Below are positions 18,712-27,230 of a stretch of DNA of 64,000 bases, one piece after another. Numbering within the stretch: position 1 is the stretch's first letter; each line of letters begins with the position of its first letter. This DNA comes from JACXVD01 sp020446665. GTDB lineage: Bacteria > Pseudomonadota > Alphaproteobacteria > Sphingomonadales > Sphingomonadaceae. The notes under the pieces are model-generated. The model had not been told where the DNA came from and did no database searches. It was given only the letters and a program-made list of their open reading frames with translations. A program made the translations under genes and the position numbers. The stretch covers positions 58,889 through 122,888 of the forward strand of contig JAWKXQ010000005.1 of the NCBI GenBank assembly GCA_041396905.1. Direction: 5' to 3'.

Positions 18712-18822
18712 CAGTCAGGTTGTCAAGTTTCTGATGAAACCAGTTGTCTGCAGGTTCGTCTGCGGGCAATAGGGAGTGCCGGTCGGGGACCGGCGCGCAA
18801 CATATTCGAAATGGAACCCCAC

Positions 18823-20025
18823 ATGTCTGATGGCCACGGCCCTTCGCTTGCTGGTTTTGATCCCGTAGACGCTTTCCTGCTGGAAGAGCAGCTGAGCGAG
18901 GATGAGCGCATGCTGCGCGATGCCGCGCGCGAATTTGCGCAAGGCGAATTGCAGCCCCGCGTTATCGATGCCTATCGCGAAGAGACAGTGGCGCCGGAAC
19001 TGTTCCCGCTGATGGGGCAGGCCGGACTGCTCGGCGTGACGATCCCGGAAGATCTGGGCGGGCTGGGTGCGGGCTACGTTACCTATGGCCTGGTCGCGCG
19101 CGAGATCGAGCGGGTGGACAGTGGCTATCGCTCGATGATGAGCGTGCAGTCGAGCCTCGTGATGTATCCGATCCATGCCTATGGCTCGCCCAAACAGCAC
19201 CGCAAATATCTGCCCGGTCTTGCCAGCGGCGAACTGATTGGCTGCTTCGGCCTGACGGAACCCGATGCCGGGTCCGACCCTGCCGGTATGCGCACTGTCG
19301 CGCGCAAGGTTGATGGCGGATATGTCCTCAATGGCAGCAAGATGTGGATTTCCAATGCGCCGATCGCTGATGTCTTCGTCGTCTGGGCGAAGTCCGAAGC
19401 GCATGATGGCGCGATCCGCGGCTTTGTGCTGGACAAGGGGATGAAGGGCCTGTCTGCGCCCAAGGTGGGCGGCAAGCTGAGCCTGCGCGCCTCTGTCACG
19501 GGTGAAATCGTGATGGACGAAGTGGAAGTCAGCGAAGATGCGCTGCTGCCCCATGTCAGCGGGCTGAAGGGGCCGTTTGGCTGCCTTAACCGTGCGCGTT
19601 ATGGCATTGCCTGGGGCAGCATGGGCGCGGCGGAATTCTGCTGGCAGGCCGCGCTCGCCTATGGGCTGGAGCGCAAGCAATTCGGCAAACCCCTGGCGGG
19701 CACGCAATTATTCCAGCTCAAGCTCGCCAATATGCAGACCGAGATCACGCTGGGCCTGCAGGCGGCTATGCGCGTCGGGCGGCTGCTGGAAGAGGGCAAG
19801 GCCGCGCCGGAGATGATCAGCCTGATCAAGCGCAACAATTGCGGCAAGGCGCTGGAGATTGCCCGCCATGCCCGCGACATGCATGGCGGCAACGGCATTT
19901 CCGAGGAATTCCAGGTGATCCGTCACATGATCAATCTGGAAACGGTCAACACCTATGAAGGCACGCATGATGTCCACGCGTTGATCCTTGGCCGGGCGCA
20001 GACCGGGATTCAGGCCTTCTTCTGA
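18823..20025 (+). CDS. gcdH: Glutaryl-CoA dehydrogenase
   Basis: A 400-residue acyl-CoA dehydrogenase (start taken at 18823, MSDGHGPS; an ATG 12 bases upstream is possible). It has the FAD and substrate motifs CFGLTEPDAGSDP and WISNAPIADVFVVWAK. The C-terminal catalytic segment NTYEGTHDVHALILGRAQTG matches glutaryl-CoA dehydrogenases, with the base glutamate in YEGTHD. The enzyme oxidatively decarboxylates glutaryl-CoA to crotonyl-CoA in lysine, tryptophan and aromatic degradation, passing electrons to ETF. It is convergent with the P450 remnant and has no obvious operon partner. Confidence 0.93.
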   Translation: MSDGHGPSLAGFDPVDAFLLEEQLSEDERMLRDAAREFAQGELQPRVIDAYREETVAPELFPLMGQAGLLGVTIPEDLGGLGAGYVTYGLVAREIERVDSGYRSMMSVQSSLVMYPIHAYGSPKQHRKYLPGLASGELIGCFGLTEPDAGSDPAGMRTVARKVDGGYVLNGSKMWISNAPIADVFVVWAKSEAHDGAIRGFVLDKGMKGLSAPKVGGKLSLRASVTGEIVMDEVEVSEDALLPHVSGLKGPFGCLNRARYGIAWGSMGAAEFCWQAALAYGLERKQFGKPLAGTQLFQLKLANMQTEITLGLQAAMRVGRLLEEGKAAPEMISLIKRNNCGKALEIARHARDMHGGNGISEEFQVIRHMINLETVNTYEGTHDVHALILGRAQTGIQAFF

Positions 20026-20044
20026 TGGCGGTGCGGCGGGCGGG

Positions 20045-20957
20045 TCAGCCGCGCGCCAGCACCAGCCTGCGCGGGCTGCGGAAATTGGAGGAGGAGACCC
20101 ACGGCAATTCGTCCTCCACCCGCGTGAATTCGGGAATCACGGCCAGCATTTCCTCGAACAGGATTTGCGTGCCCACCCGCGCCAGCATTGAGCCGAGGCA
20201 GGAATGGACACCGCCGCCAAAGCCGAGATGGCGCTTGGCCCAGCGGGTGATGTCATAGATATCAGGGTTTTCAAACATCCGCTCATCACGATTGGCCGAG
20301 CCATAGGCGAGGATCACGGCATCGCCTTCCTTCATCACCTGCCCGTGCAGTTCCACATCGCGCGTCAGCGTACGTTTGAAACGCTGGGCCGAGGTATTGA
20401 ACCGCAGCGATTCCTCCATCGCATCGGGGATGAGTGAGGCATCGGCGGCCAGTGCGCGGCGCGCATCGTGCTGTTCAGCCAGATTGAGGGCAAACATGCC
20501 GAGGAAGCCAGACAGGCTTTCAATGCCTGCCATGATCAGCGTCGTCACCGTCAACTGTGAGCTTTGAGCCAAGCTCGCTGATGAAATCGAAACTGTCGCG
20601 CCCTTCCAGCTTTGCCAGATGCCGCTGCACCGATGCACGGGCCGGCTCGATGGCATGGTCGAGTGCGCGCTTGGTCATGGCTGACTGGATCAGCCCGCGC
20701 AGCCTATCATGGCGGTGCGGATCGGTGCTGCCCAGCGTGGCCCCGGCGCGACCGGGAAATTCATCCACCAGATTGCCCTTGGCCGAGCTGTAAGTGCGCC
20801 AATCCGTCAGCGCGTTGAGAATATCGTGAAAGCGCGACAGCACCCATTTGCCCGCCTCCTCGCTCCAAAAGCAGGGATATTCGTCGCGCAGCACCTTGTA
20901 AGCGGGGAAGGGGTTCGCATCGAATTCTGGCGAATAGGGATCGAAACGAAAGGCCAC
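20045..20957 (-). pseudogene. Cytochrome P450, decayed by internal deletion and frameshift
   Basis: Two leftward frames together cover a P450. The first, starting at 20957 (MAFRFDPYSPEFDANPFPAY), gives the N-terminal third up to FDFISELGSK. The second frame supplies the I-helix-like TTLIMAGIESLSGF, the ExxR motif (EESLRF) and the heme-binding loop FGGGVHSCLG with its cysteine. The frames switch near 20540-20570. About 80-100 residues normally found between these parts are missing; the whole spans about 304 codons against roughly 400 in the family. An intact enzyme is therefore unlikely. A single sequencing error could explain the frameshift but not the missing segment. Confidence 0.82.
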
Positions 20958-21077
20958 AGGCGCATGCTCGCTTTATCTTATCCCCTCAATCTGCCGGAAA
21001 ATCTGCTCGCCCGCGATTGACCATTCGTGCCAAAATTTGCACTTTTCGTGCAAAAAAGGGCAGAGAATAGCCCGCGT

Positions 21078-22001
21078 ATGACGAACTCCCTGATATCTCA
21101 ATTTGCACTTTCTGGTGAAGGCGAGGGCGCGCCGGTGATCGCGCCTGAATTCGTTCATATGGAGCCGATTTTCGCCCACTCGAGCCTCTATGAATGGCAG
21201 ATCGCGCCCCATGCGCATCCCGGCATCTTCCAGTTGCTGTTCCTCGAACAGGGGGGCGGTGAACTCACCACCGATGGACAGATCGTGCCATTGTGCCCGC
21301 CCATGCTGGTCGCGCTGCCCAGCGGTTGTGTCCACGCCTTCCGCTTTGAGCCGGGTGCGGAGGGCAGCGTGCTCTCCATCGCCAGCCAGTTGCTGCACGA
21401 TCCCCGGCTGGAGGCGCTGGTAGGCTCGGCGCTGGAGGACGGGCGCACGCCGCGCTGGACAGCGGTTGCCGCAGGACATGAATTTGCGAAGTCGCTGGCA
21501 GCCTTCCGTCACGGCCTCGGGGATCAGCGATCAGGCCATTTGCCGGACCTGCAGATTGCGCGGCTGGCCGTGCTGTTGTTGCTTGCGTCGGGCCTGCTCA
21601 GCGAAGGGACCAGCGATGGATCGCCACCCGGTCGGCGCGAGCAGCTGGCCCGGCGTTTCCGGGCCTTGGTCGAGGAGCATTTCCGTGTTGGCTGGACAGT
21701 GGAACGCTACGCCGCGGCACTGGGCACGACATCCGCCACGCTGAGCCGCGCCTGCCGCGAGAGCCTGGGCAAGCCACCGGGCGAAGTGGTGCTTGAGAGA
21801 ATTTTGCTGGAGGCCATGCGAAATCTCACTTTCACCGGGTCCACTATCGGGCAGGTAGCGGATGGGCTGGGTTTTTCGGATATTGCCTATTTCAGCCGCT
21901 TTTTCCGCAGGCGTACAGGCATGAGCGCCAGTGAATTCCGCCGTCGCCGGGCGTGGATTGCGCGCGGGCAGGGCACGGTTCGCACTCGACATAAGGGCTA
22001 G
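21078..22001 (+). CDS. AraC-family transcriptional regulator
   Basis: From the ATG at 21078 (MTNSLISQFALSG) the protein has 307 residues; an in-frame start at 21027 is also open. Residues 40-110 resemble a cupin effector domain (HAHPGIFQLLFLEQGGGEL). The C-terminal 100 residues contain the double helix-turn-helix of AraC/XylS proteins, with TVERYAAALGTTSATLSRAC and the conserved block IAYFSRFFRRRTGMSASEFR. The layout resembles PobR-type activators. It is divergent from the decayed P450 gene and may once have controlled it. The effector is unknown. Confidence 0.85.
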   Translation: MTNSLISQFALSGEGEGAPVIAPEFVHMEPIFAHSSLYEWQIAPHAHPGIFQLLFLEQGGGELTTDGQIVPLCPPMLVALPSGCVHAFRFEPGAEGSVLSIASQLLHDPRLEALVGSALEDGRTPRWTAVAAGHEFAKSLAAFRHGLGDQRSGHLPDLQIARLAVLLLLASGLLSEGTSDGSPPGRREQLARRFRALVEEHFRVGWTVERYAAALGTTSATLSRACRESLGKPPGEVVLERILLEAMRNLTFTGSTIGQVADGLGFSDIAYFSRFFRRRTGMSASEFRRRRAWIARGQGTVRTRHKG

Positions 22002-22021
22002 GGCAGGGCAGTCTGTTGCCC

Positions 22022-22354
22022 ATGGAATTGCGGAATTATCTCACCCGGATAGCGGAACGGGCCGAAAGCTATTTCCAGCAGCATCTTGCGAAGGAAGACC
22101 TTGCACGGGTGGACAAGCTGGAGGGGCTGGCGCGGCAGGCCACGGATATCGAGGCATTGCAGAAAGAGGCGCTCTATACCGGCTGGACGCCGGGGGATTT
22201 GCGCACGGGTGAATTGAAGGAGGTACTGTTTCCGCTATTCGCCGCCATGTTCAATCATGTGCGGGACGAGAGCGGAGACAGCGACAGGGCGCTGATGCAG
22301 GCATGGATCGCGTTTCACGAAGAACGGATCAAGGTCTTGATCCACTGCCTGTAA
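22022..22354 (+). CDS. Small hypothetical protein
   Basis: A 110-residue, largely helical, charged protein starting MELRNYLTRIAERAESYFQQ. It contains no motif I recognise, no signal peptide and no membrane segment. It begins 21 bases after the AraC-type regulator in the same direction, so the two may be cotranscribed. It is convergent with the ArsR-type gene of the sulfur locus, with only 9 bases between the stops, and so marks the edge of that locus. The coding call rests on length, spacing and codon use. Confidence 0.6.
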   Translation: MELRNYLTRIAERAESYFQQHLAKEDLARVDKLEGLARQATDIEALQKEALYTGWTPGDLRTGELKEVLFPLFAAMFNHVRDESGDSDRALMQAWIAFHEERIKVLIHCL

Positions 22355-22363
22355 CGGCGCGGT

Positions 22364-22699
22364 TCAGGCGGTCTGGTCGGCTTCGCCCTGATTTGCACAA
22401 TTCTGGCAGAAAATTTCATAAAGCGAACCGATCAGCGCACGGGCATCGCGGCTGGCAAGCGAATACCAGACATATTGCGATTCCCGGCGCGTCTTGACCA
22501 GTTTTTCACGCCGCAGGATACCCAGATGCTGCGACAGGGCCGATTGTGACAACGGCACTTTCTTGGTCAGATCCCCCACCGTCATTTCCTGTTCTGCCAG
22601 CTGGCACAGGATCATCAGGCGCGATTCATTCGCCATGGACTTGAGCATGGTGGTCGCCCGCGAGGCGTTTTCCTGCATCTGTTCAAGGGGGATATTCAA
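22364..22699 (-). CDS. ArsR-family repressor, sHdrR/SqrR-like sulfane-sulfur sensor candidate
   Basis: A 111-residue winged-helix protein with the ArsR DNA-binding helix QSALSQHLGILRREKLVKTRR at about residues 52-72. Cysteines lie at 32, 98 and 101. The 66-residue spacing of Cys32 and Cys98 equals that of the redox pair in SqrR/BigR-type regulators, which form a polysulfide link and release DNA. It lacks obvious metal-site cysteines in the recognition helix. It is the last gene of the sHdr block, 25 bases after lbpA. Control of the ATTAG-N6-CTAAT palindromes in this locus is inferred. Confidence 0.87.
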   Translation of the reverse strand: MNIPLEQMQENASRATTMLKSMANESRLMILCQLAEQEMTVGDLTKKVPLSQSALSQHLGILRREKLVKTRRESQYVWYSLASRDARALIGSLYEIFCQNCANQGEADQTA

Positions 22700-22724
22700 A
22701 TTTCATTCCCGGTTTGCAGTGTTA

Positions 22725-23162
22725 TCAGGCGCAGCCTTCAAACCCGTCTGCCGCCATCTTGGCTTCATACGGAGCTGCAACTTCCGACCCCGGAGTGAGC
22801 TGACCCTTTGCAGAACCCCAGTCATCCGGCTTCAGAATGACCATCCAGTTAGCATAGGGATCGGCGTTGGCAAGGCTTGGCTGGGACACGAGCGCGTCGT
22901 TTACCGCCACGATTTCGCCGCCGGCCACGGTTTTGGCGGGGCCAACCCACTTGCCGCTTTCCACAATAGCGCAGCTCTTGCCCGGCTTGATTGCCTTGCC
23001 GATCTTCTTCGGGGTGAAGGCCACCAGTTCGCCCGCCAGCGCGGTGGCGACCGTGGTCATGCCGATCCTGATATTTCCGTCGCCTTCTTCGGCGATCCAG
23101 ATGTGGTTCTCCACATCATAGAGCAAATCATCCGGCAGGTTGCATCCACGTACGTTAGCCAT
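22725..23162 (-). CDS. lbpA: Lipoate-binding protein LbpA (GcvH-like)
   Basis: A 145-residue protein with the H-protein fold. The lipoyl hairpin reads AIVESGKWVGPAKT, where Lys71 is the expected lipoylation site. LbpA proteins are relatives of GcvH that work only with the sHdr complex, carrying sulfur intermediates on the lipoyl arm during oxidation of sulfane sulfur to sulfite. No gcvT or gcvP is present here, and the gene sits at the end of an sHdr operon, so a glycine-cleavage role is unlikely. It follows the 148-residue protein gene after one base. Confidence 0.93.
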   Translation of the reverse strand: MANVRGCNLPDDLLYDVENHIWIAEEGDGNIRIGMTTVATALAGELVAFTPKKIGKAIKPGKSCAIVESGKWVGPAKTVAGGEIVAVNDALVSQPSLANADPYANWMVILKPDDWGSAKGQLTPGSEVAAPYEAKMAADGFEGCA

Positions 23163-23163
23163 C

Positions 23164-23610
23164 TTACACTCCCATGTGATCCCTCAGCTGTGCCCCTGAA
23201 ATCCGCACGGATTTGGAAGAACAGCAAAATTCCCCGATGCCTGCTTCCTGTAGCTTGCCACCAATAAACAGCACCAGATGCTTAGTCACCAGACGCATCA
23301 TCGCCAGATTGGCTTCCGCGTTCTGTTCAAAGCCCTGCGCATGGAGCAGGTTAAAATGATAAGCCAGCTCGCGGCAGGTTTCGCGGCAGGCGTTGAAGCT
23401 CGGGTCGCCCTTGGCCCCCTGGCGATGCAGCGCGAGCAGGCGGAACCCTTCGCGGGTGGTGTTTTCCGGCTCGCCGCCATTGGCGATAATCCAGTTGGTC
23501 AGCACCTCTTCCCCGGCCTGCAGCAGTTCGCGGGCATGGTCAGCAGGATTGGCGGCCCGGTCACCCGAGTCCAGCCATGCCTCGATGTCGCTGACCGTGT
23601 GCATGCTCAT
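23164..23610 (-). CDS. Uncharacterised protein between sHdrB2 and LbpA
   Basis: A 148-residue, mostly helical, soluble protein that I do not recognise. Its ATG overlaps the stop of hdrB2 (ATGA) and it ends one base before lbpA, so it is clearly cotranscribed and coupled with the sHdr complex. It contains four cysteines: two in FNACRETCREL near residue 75 and a vicinal pair in GEFCCSSKSVRIS near residue 128. These could bind metal or sulfur. The usual sHdr order places lbpA after hdrB2, so this looks like an added accessory or adaptor protein. Function unknown. Confidence 0.8.
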   Translation of the reverse strand: MSMHTVSDIEAWLDSGDRAANPADHARELLQAGEEVLTNWIIANGGEPENTTREGFRLLALHRQGAKGDPSFNACRETCRELAYHFNLLHAQGFEQNAEANLAMMRLVTKHLVLFIGGKLQEAGIGEFCCSSKSVRISGAQLRDHMGV

Positions 23611-24554
23611 ACGACACCGCGTTCCTTGAGCAGCGGGATCGACTGCGAGACATTGGCGTGAAGCCCGACCTTGCGCGGGCTGAGGCCCATGGCGAGACCC
23701 AGCAGCTGGGTGAAATAGACGACCTTCACATTGGTGTCCTTGCTCAGCCGCTTAAGTGCGCGGATCTGGTGCATTTCAAGGCCCGAATGGCAGGTCGGGC
23801 ATTCCGTGGCGATAATGTCTGCCCCGGCAGCCTCTGCGGCTTCGAGAATGTTGAGCACCAGCTTGGTCGACATGTCGGAATCCGACAATGTGTGCGCCCC
23901 GCCACAGCAGGCGGTCTTGAGCGGAAAGTCCACGCATTCTGCGCCCGCAACGGCCAGTAGATCATCCATATAATGTGGCTTGGCCGTGCTTTCGCTGTCG
24001 CCGCCCTTGTCTTTCTCCGGGAAGATGTGCCGCGGGCGGGTGTACATGCAGCCATAATAATTGGCGATCTTGAGGCCTTTCAGCCCGCCCTTGATCTTGG
24101 CGCGCAGCTCTTCCTCGCCATAGCCATGCTTGATCCAGTCGAGCGCGTGGATCGTTTCCACTTCGCCTTCGTGATAGGCTTCATGGCCGGCCTTGGCAGA
24201 AATCTTCTCGACCGTTTCCTTCGACTTCGGCTTGTTGGCGATGTCGTATTCGGCCTTTTTGAGATTGTGATAGCAGCCATTGCAGGGCGCCATCACCACT
24301 TCGGCCTTGTTCTTGTGCTTTGCCTGCGAAAGCACGCGCGAAGACAGATAGGTCTGCACTTCGGGGTCGATATTCTTGACCTCCATCGCGCCGCAGCAAT
24401 TCCAGTCTTTCACATCGGTCAGCTTCAGGCCGAGATGCTTGCCCACTGCACGGGTGGAAATATCATAGGGCTGGCCGGTCCCCTCTAGCGCGCAGCCGGG
24501 GTAATAGGCCACGTCCTTGTAGCGCTGCTTGCGATCATCAATCTTGTCTTGCAT
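23607..24554 (-). CDS. hdrB2: Sulfur-oxidising heterodisulfide reductase-like subunit sHdrB2
   Basis: A 315-residue protein with two complete CCG domains. The first has YYPGCALEG, then DWNCCGAM and APCNGC. The second has YYGCMYTRP, then KTACCGGAH and ATECPTCHSG. These cysteine patterns bind the noncubane [4Fe-4S] clusters of HdrB, which in methanogens reduce heterodisulfide. In sHdr systems the B2 subunit is part of a cytoplasmic complex that oxidises LbpA-bound sulfur. It is encoded 9 bases after hdrC2. Confidence 0.94.
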   Translation of the reverse strand: MQDKIDDRKQRYKDVAYYPGCALEGTGQPYDISTRAVGKHLGLKLTDVKDWNCCGAMEVKNIDPEVQTYLSSRVLSQAKHKNKAEVVMAPCNGCYHNLKKAEYDIANKPKSKETVEKISAKAGHEAYHEGEVETIHALDWIKHGYGEEELRAKIKGGLKGLKIANYYGCMYTRPRHIFPEKDKGGDSESTAKPHYMDDLLAVAGAECVDFPLKTACCGGAHTLSDSDMSTKLVLNILEAAEAAGADIIATECPTCHSGLEMHQIRALKRLSKDTNVKVVYFTQLLGLAMGLSPRKVGLHANVSQSIPLLKERGVV

Positions 24555-24563
24555 CGCTTAATC

Positions 24564-25307
24564 CTATTCCGCCGGGTCCAGGCCCAAGGCACTGTGTTGC
24601 TTGGCCTTTTCTTCGGCAATATGTTCCTTGATCGCGGCGCTGGCTTTCGCCCAGTCGTTGGTCTTCGGCTTGAAGACAGAAGCCCAGCCCATCTTGAACA
24701 GCGCCACCAGCGGGAAGCCCTTGACCATCTGCTTGACCATCTGGATCAGCCAGTCCTGCATCAGCGGCTGATCGGTCTTCTTCAGGAATTCCTGCAGCAC
24801 TTCGCCATCTTCGATGCGTCCGCGTTCGATGATCTGTTCGGTGAAGATTTCATCGAACACCATGGCCTTGGACGGTGCGGTATGGCCCTTCATTTCCAGC
24901 CAGTGTGCAGTGGCCTTCATGATGCCTTCGGGCACCACATCGCGCGGGCAGACGCTGGTGCATTTGTTGCAGCTGACGCATTGCCAGATGATGTCCTTGT
25001 CGCGCAGCAGTTCCGATTCCATCCCCATGCGGATCAGATAGATCCAGTAACGCGGGTTGAATTCGGGGTTTTCTGCATTCACCGTGCAGCTGTTGGTGCA
25101 GGACCCGCATTGCCAGCAGCGATGGATATATTCGCCGCCGGGCAGGGCAGCGATCTCGTCCTGCAGATCTTCGTTATAGTCCTTGACCACGCGGCTGCGG
25201 ATGAAGGTTGACCAGTCACCGGACACATCCACCCCGTCAATAACGAGGTTTTCGCGGGGATCGGAGAGGTTCTCCGGCCGGATCAGGCTCTTTTCGTGAA
25301 TGGGCAT
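24564..25307 (-). CDS. hdrC2: Sulfur-oxidising heterodisulfide reductase-like subunit sHdrC2
   Basis: A 247-residue iron-sulfur protein with two ferredoxin-type cluster motifs: CWQCGSCTNSC near residue 65, where the last cysteine spacing is slightly atypical, and CVSCNKCTSVCPRD near residue 105. The C-terminal part is helical and probably contacts the partner HdrB subunit. HdrC proteins pass electrons between HdrA and HdrB. It is encoded one base after the Hyp gene and just before hdrB2, the usual order in sHdr operons. Confidence 0.92.
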   Translation of the reverse strand: MPIHEKSLIRPENLSDPRENLVIDGVDVSGDWSTFIRSRVVKDYNEDLQDEIAALPGGEYIHRCWQCGSCTNSCTVNAENPEFNPRYWIYLIRMGMESELLRDKDIIWQCVSCNKCTSVCPRDVVPEGIMKATAHWLEMKGHTAPSKAMVFDEIFTEQIIERGRIEDGEVLQEFLKKTDQPLMQDWLIQMVKQMVKGFPLVALFKMGWASVFKPKTNDWAKASAAIKEHIAEEKAKQHSALGLDPAE

Positions 25308-25308
25308 G

Positions 25309-26175
25309 TCATGCGTTCCCGAGAAGGCGTGAGGTTGTCATGATGTCGCCAAGGTCGATGTCGTCATCGTCCCCGGTCAGATCCTGGGCACGGGTCTTCG
25401 CCTTGACCCCGTCGAGCCCCATCAAGCGGAGGACGAACAGGAAGCTGTCCTGTTCGGATGCGAAATCTGCCTTGAGGAAGGCGCCGCCCTGCGACGAAAT
25501 ATAGCCCGAATAGACCTGCGCGCAGAGCAGATCGACGTAATAGGGCACGTCGCGGAACATCCCGTTGTCGGTCAGATAGCCAGACAGTTCCTGGCGCAAT
25601 TTCAGGAAGGTGCCGTAAGTGTCCGGCGCGGCGATAATCATCGTATCTACATCGTCGCCAAACCAGATTTCGCGCAGCACGCCCGAATTGGCTTTCTCGT
25701 CCCAGACCCAGCGGGTCATCAGCGGGTAGAGTTCGATATTGGTGTTGTGCAGCACTTCCGCGGCCAGATCCCGAACCCAGCGATATTTGCGACCCGATGG
25801 GAACCGAGACTGGAAGCGTGCGATCCGCTTGTCGGCGTCGAGCGGTTCGAACAGCTCGATCAGTGCCGCCTTGAGCGTGGCGAAACCTTCGCCGGATGAA
25901 AAATCAGTCACCCGGCGGCGGACAGTGGGCATGAACATGCACAGTTTCAGGAATGTCTCGGGGGTGAGATTATGTCCCTTGTCCGCGAATGTATCGGTAA
26001 AGACTTCGCCCTTCAGACGCAGGGCTTCCACCACCTGTTCGATCCCGCCATGGCGTTCGCCACCGGCGAGCAGGCCGGCCAGCGCATCCTTGAGCGATTC
26101 CCCGCTGAGGTCGAGCCGGACATCGAGGTCCAGCTCGCTCGGGTTGGTCGCAGAAAGGCGGGCCGGGTTGCTCAC
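25309..26175 (-). CDS. Conserved sHdr-operon protein of unknown function (Hyp)
   Basis: A 288-residue soluble protein between hdrA and hdrC2, the place where sHdr operons usually carry a conserved uncharacterised gene. No cofactor motif is evident. Residues 60-140 are helical and rich in conserved-looking aromatic and charged residues (for example SRFPSGRKYRWVRDLA). The C-terminal tail is acidic (DDDDIDLGD) before a final helix. Synteny makes membership of the sHdr complex or its assembly very likely; its actual role is unknown. Confidence 0.85.
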   Translation of the reverse strand: MSNPARLSATNPSELDLDVRLDLSGESLKDALAGLLAGGERHGGIEQVVEALRLKGEVFTDTFADKGHNLTPETFLKLCMFMPTVRRRVTDFSSGEGFATLKAALIELFEPLDADKRIARFQSRFPSGRKYRWVRDLAAEVLHNTNIELYPLMTRWVWDEKANSGVLREIWFGDDVDTMIIAAPDTYGTFLKLRQELSGYLTDNGMFRDVPYYVDLLCAQVYSGYISSQGGAFLKADFASEQDSFLFVLRLMGLDGVKAKTRAQDLTGDDDDIDLGDIMTTSRLLGNA

Positions 26176-26178
26176 AGC

Positions 26179-27228
26179 TTACTCCGCAGCCACCGGCATC
26201 GCATCGTTGAGCGAAGAGATCACCGACATCGCGGCCGCAGCACCCTGCGCGATGGAATCGTCGATCGTTTCCGGGCCGGTTGCCGCCCCTGCCACGAACA
26301 CGCCGGGCCGCGAGCTTGCGCCCATCACGCCATAGGTGTTCTGGCGGGCGATAAAGCCCCAGTTGTGCAGATCGACACCGAACACGGCCGACAGAGTCAT
26401 ATTGTCGACATTCGGGTCCATTCCGATTGCGTGCACGACCATGTCAAAGGGGATGGTGATCGGGCGTTTCACCAGCGTGTCTTCACCCTTCACGATCACC
26501 TTGTCGCCATCGCTGGTGACTTCGGCAATACGCGCCTTGATGTATTTGACCTTATGCTCTTCCTGGCTCTTCCAGTAGATTTCCTCGTAAAGGCCGAAGG
26601 TGCGGATATCCATGTAGTAGATATAGACGTGGCAATCCGGCAGTTCCTCGCGGATTTCCATGCCCATCTTGGCCGAGACGGTGCAGCAGATCTTGGAACA
26701 CCATTCGCGCCCGATCTGGCGGTCACGCGAACCCACGCAGAGCAGGATCGCCACGCGCTTGGGCGGCTCGCCATTGGATGGGCGGCGGATGCCCTGGCCA
26801 CTGGAGATCATCTGTTCCACCTGAGTGGTAGTGACGACATCAGGGAAAGTGCCGAAACCCCATTCCGGCTTGTTGATGGAATCGAAATGGGTGAAGCCGG
26901 TGCACAGGACCGTGGCGCTGGCTTCGACAGTGTTTCCGTTTGAAAGCGTCGCAGTGAAATTGCCCGGCTCGCCGGAGAAATCCTTCACTGTCGTGCCGCT
27001 GACGACCTCCACATTGGCAGAATTGACCACCCGGTCCACCATCGGACCGATGGCGTCCTTGGCCCATTCAAAGCTGGGTGCCAGCTTGGCATAGCCCGAC
27101 AGGATCGGCGCGCCGCCCAGCCGGTCTTCCTTCTCGACCAGCACGACCTTCTGGCCAACAGAGGCCAGCGAGTGGGCGGCTGACAGGCCTGCGGGGCCAC
27201 CGCCCACAACAAGAACGGGTTTGCTCAT
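26179..27228 (-). CDS. hdrA: Sulfur-oxidising heterodisulfide reductase-like subunit sHdrA
   Basis: A 349-residue FAD protein, the short form typical of sHdrA rather than the longer methanogen HdrA. The N-terminal dinucleotide fold reads VLVVGGGPAGLSAAHSL. A cysteine-rich insert around residues 180-205 (LLCVGSRD, then WCSKICC) corresponds to the Fe-S ligands of HdrA. A second nucleotide-binding segment, NTYGVMGASSRPGVFVAGAA, is near the C-terminus. It should collect electrons from the HdrC/HdrB subunits, probably for NAD+ reduction. It lies 2 bases after hdrB1 and 3 bases before the Hyp gene. Confidence 0.93.
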   Translation of the reverse strand: MSKPVLVVGGGPAGLSAAHSLASVGQKVVLVEKEDRLGGAPILSGYAKLAPSFEWAKDAIGPMVDRVVNSANVEVVSGTTVKDFSGEPGNFTATLSNGNTVEASATVLCTGFTHFDSINKPEWGFGTFPDVVTTTQVEQMISSGQGIRRPSNGEPPKRVAILLCVGSRDRQIGREWCSKICCTVSAKMGMEIREELPDCHVYIYYMDIRTFGLYEEIYWKSQEEHKVKYIKARIAEVTSDGDKVIVKGEDTLVKRPITIPFDMVVHAIGMDPNVDNMTLSAVFGVDLHNWGFIARQNTYGVMGASSRPGVFVAGAATGPETIDDSIAQGAAAAMSVISSLNDAMPVAAE

Positions 27229-27230
27229 AT

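Noticed and set aside
22725..23162. GcvH of the glycine cleavage system
   Set aside because: No gcvT or gcvP is nearby and the gene lies in the sHdr operon, so LbpA is the better call.
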